Shown here piece after piece: positions 1 through 5,894 of a stretch of 6,810 nucleotides of DNA (within the stretch, counting starts at the first letter, position 1; each line of letters opens with the position of its first letter). The position numbers and the translations under genes are program-made. The notes beneath the pieces are model-generated. The model searched no databases. It was given only the letters and a program-made list of their open reading frames with translations, and had not been told where the DNA came from. The DNA comes from JBHIER01 sp046760705 [NCBI: bacterium] (GTDB lineage Bacteria > JBHIER01 > G020348925): positions 1 through 6,810 of the forward strand of contig JBHIER010000185.1 of the NCBI GenBank assembly GCA_046760705.1, written 5' to 3'.

Positions 1-1
1 G

Positions 2-1471
2 GTATCCTTGGAGTACCGAAAACTGATCCGCTCCGGCAACCTTACACCGTTTTTTAGAGGATTTACTTTCGTAGGTAATATTCCTTTTGCAGCAACAGCT
101 GCATCGCTCCGCAACTATGACACCGACGGTCAAGAAGTGACTTTGAAGGGCAATTTTGCATTCAGAAGCTGGTTCCTCGACATCGAGACCGCCATTCAGA
201 ACTGGAACAATCTCTATACGAATTCGCTTGGAACTTTCGGCAGTTCTGCGCAGATTGGATGGACAGAGATATCGGACGACTTTTCCACCAATGTGCTTTA
301 CGCCCATGCCCAATTGGGGCGTGTATTCAGAGGTGGTGAAGTGTTTGGCGCATTTGCCTATGCAAAGATGAAGGACGACCCCTCCAATTCATTGAAGGAA
401 ACTGGCCCTTACATCTCAGGCATCCGTGCTGGTTCCGGTAAGGTCGATCAGAAGACCGCCCGTTGGCAGCTCGGTTTTAGATGGAAGCTTGCTTCATGGA
501 TTCGGGTTCACACGACCGGTACCCACACAGATAGGTCCAAGGACGGAAGTTACTTGGAGTCTCGATCCGATTATCCCGCCGTCCTGAATGCGGCATCCAG
601 CCGCAGAGTCATTACAGACCGGCTGAAGAGCCGAATCCAGCTCCTTTTCCCGAAGGTTCGCGTAGACCTGTTCGGTCAGTACACCTACAGGAAAACAGAT
701 GAGCGATTTTTCATTGAAGTAACCCAGAGCGGTTTCGATAAAGACCTGCTCCAAGACCTGACTTTGACCCACAATGAGTGGCGAGAAGGGATCCGCTTAT
801 CCTTACGGCTTAAAAACAGTGCTCGGATGACGATGAAATTAGAAGCCTACCAGAAGAAAGAAGAAAAGGATTTATGGGATTTAACCTGGGGATACTTTCC
901 CGGCGATACCGATACGGACGGTATGGATGCGTCTTACCGGCTGTCTCTCCCGATCGACAGATGGCAATTCTATGTCCAAGGCTGTCTCCAGGCATGGAGC
1001 CGGGACTTGGCACCTCCCTTTTTCGACCCCATCTACGACCCTACACAAGTTTTTGAGAATTCTGCCACAAAGGGTCGGGTGCAGCAGCACATTCTGACAG
1101 CAGCGACTCAGTTACACCGAACGACATGGAATGTGCGTTTTGGCTATGTCTTGGAGAGGTTTTCTATCCAGGATCCGTTTGCAGAATTCAATTATCAGCC
1201 TGTGGAATATGACCTGAAGGGCATCCTGTACGGGGTGGGAGGTGTAATCAGCGGTCAGACTTGGTCATTAGCTTGGGATGCCAGTTTCATCGACACCACA
1301 GGAAGCCAGTCCCATGACCGAATTCATGGATACTTAGACTTCTCGAAGAAGGTCAGCGACAGTCACACCCTGGTGGCAACCTACCGCTTTTACAAATTCG
1401 ATGAGAAAGAATTTGAAATCGACGACTACCAGGGACACTTTCTAGCCTTAGCCTGGCAATACAAATTCTAG
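2..1471 (+). CDS. Outer-membrane beta-barrel protein, probably MtrB/PioB/DmsF-like (5' partial)
   Basis: The reading frame is open to the left edge, so the true start lies upstream. The TTG at position 8 is only the first start-like codon, not a supported start. About 490 residues are visible. They show repeated amphipathic beta-hairpins of roughly 30 residues, with short tight turns (for example LFPKVRVD, LKNSARMT, LPIDRWQ, QLHRTTW, KKVSDSHT) separating long polar loops rich in Asp, Lys and Tyr. I estimate 18-20 strands in the visible part. The protein ends in the aromatic pattern LAWQYKF, whose terminal Phe is the usual signal for BAM-dependent insertion into the outer membrane. Size and architecture fit the barrels that sheath multihaem cytochromes (MtrB, PioB, DmsF), and the downstream cytochrome and molybdoenzyme genes favour this. 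The N-terminal region that would hold the diagnostic CXXC of MtrB is outside the window. An unrelated porin remains possible. The barrel call is firm; the family is inferred. Confidence 0.72.
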   Translation, partial: VSLEYRKLIRSGNLTPFFRGFTFVGNIPFAATAASLRNYDTDGQEVTLKGNFAFRSWFLDIETAIQNWNNLYTNSLGTFGSSAQIGWTEISDDFSTNVLYAHAQLGRVFRGGEVFGAFAYAKMKDDPSNSLKETGPYISGIRAGSGKVDQKTARWQLGFRWKLASWIRVHTTGTHTDRSKDGSYLESRSDYPAVLNAASSRRVITDRLKSRIQLLFPKVRVDLFGQYTYRKTDERFFIEVTQSGFDKDLLQDLTLTHNEWREGIRLSLRLKNSARMTMKLEAYQKKEEKDLWDLTWGYFPGDTDTDGMDASYRLSLPIDRWQFYVQGCLQAWSRDLAPPFFDPIYDPTQVFENSATKGRVQQHILTAATQLHRTTWNVRFGYVLERFSIQDPFAEFNYQPVEYDLKGILYGVGGVISGQTWSLAWDASFIDTTGSQSHDRIHGYLDFSKKVSDSHTLVATYRFYKFDEKEFEIDDYQGHFLALAWQYKF

Positions 1472-1475
1472 GAGG
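1471..1475 (+). promoter_or_regulatory. Shine-Dalgarno site for the triheme cytochrome
   Basis: GGAGG lies seven bases before the ATG at 1483, and its first G is the last base of the barrel gene's TAG stop. This strong site fixes the cytochrome start and suggests that the two genes are translated from one message. Confidence 0.75.
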
Positions 1476-1482
1476 TTAGAAC

Positions 1483-1878
1483 ATGAAAAAATTTATATTC
1501 ATAATGCTGGCAGGTTTACTCATGATGGGCGCTGTTGTTGTGGCAGGCATTGTCCTGGCAGACCAGAACCTGGTGGCGCTCCATGATAGTGCATCATCCC
1601 AGTATAATCCTGACTGCCTGACCGTCGGGTGTCATGACACCCTGCTCAAGGAAGAGAAATCGCTGGACCCACGGGTGCCGGCCATTCACACGAAGATGAT
1701 CCCGTATGTTCCAGGCTACAACCCCCGTAAGGGAGTGAGCAGCGCAACCTGCCTACACTGCCACCGCTCAGTTGATCTGATCAATAAGTCGGCCTCAGCC
1801 CTGAGGAAGAACGTCTCACCGCAAATCTGCGTTGTCTGTCACACGTCGGCGGGTCCAGGCAAAGCTCTGTATAAATGA
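1483..1878 (+). CDS. Exported triheme c-type cytochrome
   Basis: This 131-residue protein has a Sec signal peptide: a Lys-Lys n-region, a hydrophobic core at about 4-25, and likely cleavage after Ala26 (VLA/DQ). The mature part is about 105 residues. Three haem-attachment sites are visible: an extended CX4CH at 45-51 (CLTVGCH), CXXCH at 90-94 (CLHCH) and CXXCH at 116-120 (CVVCH). CX4CH sites are known from tetrahaem cytochrome c3. The protein has exactly six histidines: three proximal (51, 94, 120) and three spare (34, 69, 92), so bis-His ligation of all three haems is plausible. Lying between the barrel and the molybdoenzyme, it most likely carries electrons in the periplasm between the A/B oxidoreductase and another redox partner (inference). 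It is too small to be a decahaem MtrA/DmsE-type conduit. I do not recognise a named family, so no symbol is given. Confidence 0.9.
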   Translation: MKKFIFIMLAGLLMMGAVVVAGIVLADQNLVALHDSASSQYNPDCLTVGCHDTLLKEEKSLDPRVPAIHTKMIPYVPGYNPRKGVSSATCLHCHRSVDLINKSASALRKNVSPQICVVCHTSAGPGKALYK

Positions 1879-1883
1879 GGTGA
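1877..1883 (+). promoter_or_regulatory. Shine-Dalgarno site for the molybdoenzyme, overlapping the upstream stop codon
   Basis: GAGGTGA begins inside the TGA stop of the cytochrome gene and ends four bases before the ATG at 1888. A ribosome terminating on the cytochrome would cover this site, which suggests translational coupling. Confidence 0.65.
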
Positions 1884-1887
1884 CATC

Positions 1888-4785
1888 ATGAAAGACTTGA
1901 TCTGCACAAGACGCGATTTCATCAAGGGCGGCACAGTTGCTCTGGCCACTCTGAGTCTTGGACCAAAGTTCTTCCGGAAGGTTCAGCCTGCCTCAGCTTC
2001 GATTGAGAATTTTGTGAATCCGGATCCGGTGGAAACCGATGCTTCCGTTGATATCGTCCATTCAGTCTGTCTCATGTGCCACAGTGCCTGCGGCATCCGC
2101 GGCAAGGTGAAGGATGGCATCCTGCTTAAGGTGGATGGCAATCCATATCATCCCAACTGCATGGAACCCGATGAGCGCCTGCCCTATTCCACACCCTATG
2201 ATGAAGCAAGGCTTGTTCCTGGTAGGAACTGCGTCAAGTCTCAGGCAGCACCCCAGACTCTGTATGACCCGTATCTTTTGCGGAATCCTCTGAAGCGAGT
2301 GGGTCCAAGGGGTTCCGGCCAATGGAAAGAGATCTCCTGGAAGCAGGCTCTGGATGAAATTGCGGCCAAACTGGCCCCCTATTATGATCCGTATAATGAC
2401 ATCGATCCGTCGTTTCCAGAATTCGGCAAAGTTTCCAATCAGATTGTGTTCTCTGCTGGCCGTATCGAGCACGGTCAAAAGGAATTTACTGACCGGATCT
2501 ACAAGAATGGTTTCGGGACCGCAAACTACCGACACGATCACACGAGTATCTGCGAACTGTCCCATCACACCGGCCTTGATCTTGTTTCCGACTATAAGAA
2601 GCATCACTGGAAGCCGGACATCCTCCATTCCAAATACTTGATCTGGTTCGGCACATCTCCGCTTGAGGCGGGATTCCCCATGCAGTCTTTGGCCCGAAAG
2701 ATCGCCATGTTCCTGAAGAGAGGAGGCCGAATGGTGACCGTTGACCCGAGGTATTCCAATACCGCTGCCAAGTCGCACCGCTGGGTGCCCATAAAACCGG
2801 GGACAGATGCCGCGTTCGCCCTAGGGATGCAGCGGTATATCATCGAGAACAGACTCTATGACGAGAATTTTCTTACAAACACCAAAGCTGAGGCAAATGG
2901 CGAGCTGTCATACACCGATGCCACGTTTTTGGTGCGGGAAGACAACGGGGAATTCATGCAGGATGGAGCTGGGAAGAATATGGTCTGGAACAGCGGCCTC
3001 GCATACACTGCGGATTCAGCGCCCGGTTTCAAGGGGGAATTGGATCCCGGGGTCATTATGGTCAGCGGCGTTCCCTGCCGGACTGTCTGGTCCCTCTACG
3101 TGGAACAGGTGAAGAAAAAAACGGTTGACGAATATGCCCGAATCTGCGGCATCAGTCCTTCTTACATCATTGACACAGCCATTGAGTTTGCCACTGCCGG
3201 AAAAAGAGCTGTTGCCAATGCCTACCGGGGTACAGTTCAGCATACAAACGGCGTTCATGCGGTGATGGCGGTTGCGGCATTGAACGCTCTTGTTGGCAAC
3301 TATGACTGGAAGGGAGGCAACTCAGTCGGAGGCAGCCACTACCATGAGATGGGAGGCAAAGTCGCCGGGCAGGTGTCGCTTAAGAAAGTCCCGGGCGGAT
3401 TTTCACCTTCAGGTGTTCCGATCAGCCGCCACGGCAAAAGCTACGAAAAAGATGCTCCCAACCTGTTTGCCCGTGACGGCTATCCGGCCAAGCGCCCCTG
3501 GACACCATTGAACACGCGCTGGAATTATCAGGAAATCCTGCCGTCAATCGCAGATGGATATCCCTATCCCATAAAGGCGTTGATCCTCTATTGGAACAAC
3601 ATTCTGTACTCCACCCCTGCAGCCAAAGAAGTTGGAACTCAGATCCTGCGGGATGAATCCAAAATTCCTATCCTGATAGCGTTCGACATCCTCATGGGAG
3701 AAACATCCAAATACGCAGACTACATACTCCCTGATACCACCTGGCTGGAACGGTTCTCTACACCGCACGTATCACCGGCTATCGTGACCACAACATCCGG
3801 CTTTCGTCAGCCTCTGGTGGGGACTTTCCAGAAAGCATTTGTAGGCAACAAGGAACGTTCCTTCTACGTTTCCCCGAGGGCGACAGGCAATGTGGCCAAG
3901 GACTTCTGGATGGGAACGAATGAGGCGTCAGGCCCTCAGCTGCTGGAAGATATCTTGATAGCTCTGGGCGGTCGATTGGGCATTCCGGGCATAGGCAGCT
4001 TAGCGTTCGACACTTCAGGTGCAGCACCAGGATATGACTGGCGCGCCGGGCTTTTCTCTGCCACCGATTGGTACCAGAATATCTTGAACAACTTCGCTCT
4101 TGAAGCGGGTGTTACCGTGGACGAGATATTAAAAAAAGGAGGTGCATTCGCTCCCATAAACGGAAGTCCTTCAGATGAAGCGGAAAGCTATAACGAGAAT
4201 TTCATAAAGAAAGCTTACAAAGGGATCCATCACTTCTATGTGGAAAAGTTGAAAACCACAAAAGACAGCATGTCCGGGAAGCCCTATAATCCTTTGCCAG
4301 CATACATCCCGATCCAGGATTCACTGGGCAAAAATCTCAATGTATCAAAGGGCTTTTTTCCGTTCGAGCTCATTACGTACAAAAACGTCTACCATGCCCA
4401 GGCCCGAACCATATGCAATCCCTGGCTTCAGCTGATCAAGCCGGTCAATTTCTTGGATATGAACCGACAGGATGCTGGGGCACTCGGTTTGGAGACAGGG
4501 GACATGGTACGCATTATCAACCCGGATGGCTTGACTGTGCAGGGCATGGTGTTTGTAACGGATGGAATCCGTCCCGGAGTTGTGGCCATTTGTCACAGTT
4601 ACGGACACTGGGAGATGGGATCCAGTCCTGTGAATGGTGGGGCGTATGACCCGGCACGAGGACTGGGTATTGCCTGTGCACCGCTGAACATGTTGGATCC
4701 GAAGCTGGGGAATGTATGTCTTCAGGATACAATAGGCGGATCAGCCTCTTTCTATGACACCCGTGTCAGGCTGGAAAAAGTCTGA
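1888..4785 (+). CDS. Tat-exported molybdopterin oxidoreductase catalytic subunit (TtrA/ArrA/PsrA-like)
   Basis: This 965-residue catalytic subunit belongs to the DMSO reductase superfamily. A perfect twin-arginine motif, TRRDFIK, spans 7-13. A short hydrophobic stretch follows and ASA at 35-37 could be the cleavage site; no lipobox Cys is present. One [4Fe-4S] cluster is bound by C61, C64, C68 and C115, and Lys117 sits where this family usually has its electron-relay Lys. The likely Mo ligand is Cys222 in HDHTSICELSHH. Bis-MGD contacts include WFGTSPLEA (253-261), VDPRYSNTAAK (285-295), WVPIKPGTDAA (299-309), GETSKYADYILPDTTWLER (604-622) and a C-terminal dinucleotide-binding domain from about 825, with GHWEMGSS at 906-913. 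Length and motifs place it with tetrathionate, arsenate and thiosulfate/polysulfide reductases rather than DmsA (Ser ligand) or NapA. The FeS partner and chaperone follow directly. Substrate and direction, reductive or oxidative, are not readable from the sequence. Confidence 0.93.
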   Translation: MKDLICTRRDFIKGGTVALATLSLGPKFFRKVQPASASIENFVNPDPVETDASVDIVHSVCLMCHSACGIRGKVKDGILLKVDGNPYHPNCMEPDERLPYSTPYDEARLVPGRNCVKSQAAPQTLYDPYLLRNPLKRVGPRGSGQWKEISWKQALDEIAAKLAPYYDPYNDIDPSFPEFGKVSNQIVFSAGRIEHGQKEFTDRIYKNGFGTANYRHDHTSICELSHHTGLDLVSDYKKHHWKPDILHSKYLIWFGTSPLEAGFPMQSLARKIAMFLKRGGRMVTVDPRYSNTAAKSHRWVPIKPGTDAAFALGMQRYIIENRLYDENFLTNTKAEANGELSYTDATFLVREDNGEFMQDGAGKNMVWNSGLAYTADSAPGFKGELDPGVIMVSGVPCRTVWSLYVEQVKKKTVDEYARICGISPSYIIDTAIEFATAGKRAVANAYRGTVQHTNGVHAVMAVAALNALVGNYDWKGGNSVGGSHYHEMGGKVAGQVSLKKVPGGFSPSGVPISRHGKSYEKDAPNLFARDGYPAKRPWTPLNTRWNYQEILPSIADGYPYPIKALILYWNNILYSTPAAKEVGTQILRDESKIPILIAFDILMGETSKYADYILPDTTWLERFSTPHVSPAIVTTTSGFRQPLVGTFQKAFVGNKERSFYVSPRATGNVAKDFWMGTNEASGPQLLEDILIALGGRLGIPGIGSLAFDTSGAAPGYDWRAGLFSATDWYQNILNNFALEAGVTVDEILKKGGAFAPINGSPSDEAESYNENFIKKAYKGIHHFYVEKLKTTKDSMSGKPYNPLPAYIPIQDSLGKNLNVSKGFFPFELITYKNVYHAQARTICNPWLQLIKPVNFLDMNRQDAGALGLETGDMVRIINPDGLTVQGMVFVTDGIRPGVVAICHSYGHWEMGSSPVNGGAYDPARGLGIACAPLNMLDPKLGNVCLQDTIGGSASFYDTRVRLEKV

Positions 4786-4790
4786 TTCAA

Positions 4791-4796
4791 AGGAGG
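4791..4796 (+). promoter_or_regulatory. Shine-Dalgarno site that sets the start of the FeS subunit
   Basis: AGGAGG lies five bases before the ATG at 4802. The reading frame is open further upstream to an ATG at 4754, but that start overlaps the end of the catalytic-subunit gene and would add 16 residues that do not fit the family. The strong site supports 4802. Confidence 0.85.
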
Positions 4797-4801
4797 TCCT
4801 C

Positions 4802-5359
4802 ATGTCTCAATTGGGCTGGAAAATAGACTTGACCAAATGTGTGGGCTGCCACACCTGTGAAGTGGCCTGCAAGGCAGAGAACAACACCTATCCACAATAT
4901 TCTCCGATCGCTGTGAAAGGTGTGGATGCCGAAAAAGTGAACTGGCGGGTCGTGATTGAAAAAGAGAGCGGGATTTTCCCGACTCCCAAGCGCGATTTCA
5001 TAACCATGTCCTGCAACCACTGTGACGAACCCGCTTGTCTGAAGTCTTGTCCTGTTGGCGCGATTACCAAGAGGGAAGAGGACGGAGTTGTGCTGATCGA
5101 CCAGGAGAGGTGTGTGGGCTGCCGCTACTGTGAATGGGCTTGCCCCTACGGAGCACCTAAGTTCAACACCAGCACCGGCAAAGTGGAAAAATGCACCTTC
5201 TGTTCCCACCGACTGGCAGAAGGTTTAGAGCCGGCCTGCGTGTCGGCCTGTATGGGTAGGGCGCTTGAAGTGATCCGTGATCCGGTCTCTGTCGGTGAGG
5301 TTCCAGAGGGGTTTGCCGATCCAACGCTGACTCTGCCGAATGTTCAATTTGAACGGTAG
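4802..5359 (+). CDS. Four-cluster [4Fe-4S] electron-transfer subunit (DmsB/NrfC/TtrB-like)
   Basis: This 185-residue protein has sixteen cysteines in the classic four-cluster arrangement: C13-x2-C16-x2-C19-x3-C23, C71-x2-C74-x4-C79-x3-C83-P, C104-x2-C107-x2-C110-x3-C114-P, and C131-x2-C134-x11-C146-x3-C150. In this family the first and last groups pair, as do the middle two, giving four cubane clusters in a chain. No Cys is missing and length is normal. It has no signal peptide, so by analogy with DmsAB-type enzymes it is probably exported by Tat together with the folded catalytic subunit encoded 16 bases upstream. Its job is to pass electrons between the Mo/FeS subunit and an outside partner. 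The usual partner is a membrane anchor (NrfD/TtrC/DmsC), but none follows here, so the triheme cytochrome is a candidate (inference). The start is set by AGGAGG at 4791-4796. Confidence 0.95.
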   Translation: MSQLGWKIDLTKCVGCHTCEVACKAENNTYPQYSPIAVKGVDAEKVNWRVVIEKESGIFPTPKRDFITMSCNHCDEPACLKSCPVGAITKREEDGVVLIDQERCVGCRYCEWACPYGAPKFNTSTGKVEKCTFCSHRLAEGLEPACVSACMGRALEVIRDPVSVGEVPEGFADPTLTLPNVQFER

Positions 5360-5373
5360 GTGACTTGAAACCT

Positions 5374-5378
5374 GGAAG
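5374..5378 (+). promoter_or_regulatory. Weak Shine-Dalgarno site for the TorD-like chaperone
   Basis: GGAAG lies six bases before the ATG at 5385. It matches the consensus less well than the sites before the structural genes, which would fit lower production of a catalytic chaperone (inference). Confidence 0.4.
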
Positions 5379-5384
5379 CCAGCA

Positions 5385-5885
5385 ATGACAGCCATAATCA
5401 ATAAAGAGAGAGAGGTGTTTTGCCCTGCCTCAATTCTCCTTCTGTCATCTTTAGTGACTGAGCCTCCGAACAAAGAACGAGTTCAGGCGATGGGGTTGGA
5501 GCTCAGAGGAGATGAGGAGGAGGAGTTTTTCAAGCTCCTCCGGATCCCATGCGGCCGGTTTGTTCCTCCGTTCCTGGCTGCTCACCAGAAGGAGGTGGCA
5601 CCCCAGGAATTCATCTCCAAGCTGTTGTCTCTTTACTCGGATGCAGGATTCGAATTTAAGAAAACCACAGGTGAGCGTCCTGACCAAATCGGTGTGATTC
5701 TGGAATTCCTGGCCATTCTGAAATCTGACGGCAGAGAGCCGCCTGCTGACCTGATAAGATTGATAACATGTCCCATCAAACAATTTGCCGAGGCACTGGG
5801 AAAGGCAACCGATCATCCGTTGTTCAAGAAAGTCGCCGTTGCGCTTGCTGAGATGGTTGAATCAGAGACGGTCAAAATTTTATAA
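5385..5885 (+). CDS. TorD/DmsD-like molybdoenzyme maturation chaperone
   Basis: This 166-residue, mainly helical cytoplasmic protein has no signal peptide. Family-like features include PCGRFVPPFLAAH (55-67) in the region where TorD proteins have a Pro-rich stretch, LYSDAGFEF (83-91), and ERPDQIGVILEFLAIL (97-112). The last resembles the TorD/DmsD signature, an acidic residue then P-D-H-I-x3-L-E-F, with Gln in place of His. Its place right after the catalytic and FeS genes supports the call. Such chaperones bind the Tat signal peptide of their partner and hold the apo-enzyme until the Mo cofactor is inserted; the likely client is the protein at 1888-4785. It is shorter than most TorD/DmsD proteins (about 200 residues). 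Similarity is diffuse, so the assignment rests partly on context. ATG 5385 was chosen because it has a modest ribosome site; a later Met at residue 36 has no obvious one. Confidence 0.72.
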   Translation: MTAIINKEREVFCPASILLLSSLVTEPPNKERVQAMGLELRGDEEEEFFKLLRIPCGRFVPPFLAAHQKEVAPQEFISKLLSLYSDAGFEFKKTTGERPDQIGVILEFLAILKSDGREPPADLIRLITCPIKQFAEALGKATDHPLFKKVAVALAEMVESETVKIL

Positions 5886-5888
5886 GGA
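5884..5888 (+). promoter_or_regulatory. Shine-Dalgarno site for the polyferredoxin gene
   Basis: AAGGA overlaps the TAA stop of the chaperone gene and ends six bases before the ATG at 5895. It supports this start and suggests coupled translation. Confidence 0.55.
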
Positions 5889-5894
5889 TATCCC

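Noticed and set aside
8-10. TTG as the true start of the barrel gene
   Set aside because: The frame is open to the window edge, no signal peptide follows the TTG, and the visible part begins inside barrel-like sequence, so the gene is cut by the window.
2068-2082. CXXCH in the molybdoenzyme (CLMCH), and similar CXXCH in the FeS subunit (CVGCH, 4838-4852) and polyferredoxin (CISCH, 6054-6068), as haem sites
   Set aside because: In each case the two Cys belong to a complete [4Fe-4S] ligand pattern, and the FeS subunit and polyferredoxin have no Sec signal. The His is incidental.
2062-2778. 238-codon open frame on the - strand
   Set aside because: It lies wholly inside the molybdoenzyme gene, antisense to well-conserved cofactor-binding motifs. 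Its translation shows no recognisable domain, so it is a shadow.
4128-4143. A7 run followed by GGAGG inside the molybdoenzyme gene, as a programmed frameshift or internal start
   Set aside because: The protein continues normally in frame into the C-terminal cofactor domain, the SD-like element lies after the A-run rather than before it, and no start codon with a sensible frame follows.
4754-4801. Upstream ATG for the FeS subunit
   Set aside because: It overlaps the end of the catalytic gene and adds residues without family support. The AGGAGG at 4791-4796 points to ATG 4802.
4787-5209. 140-codon open frame on the - strand
   Set aside because: It is antisense to the FeS subunit, whose sixteen ordered Cys prove the + strand frame. 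The - strand translation has no supported features.
5519-5541. Perfect 7-bp inverted repeat GGAGGAG / CTCCTCC with a 9-base loop, as a terminator or regulatory hairpin
   Set aside because: It lies inside the chaperone coding region where Glu-rich and Leu-rich codons produce it, and no U-run follows. Nothing else supports function.
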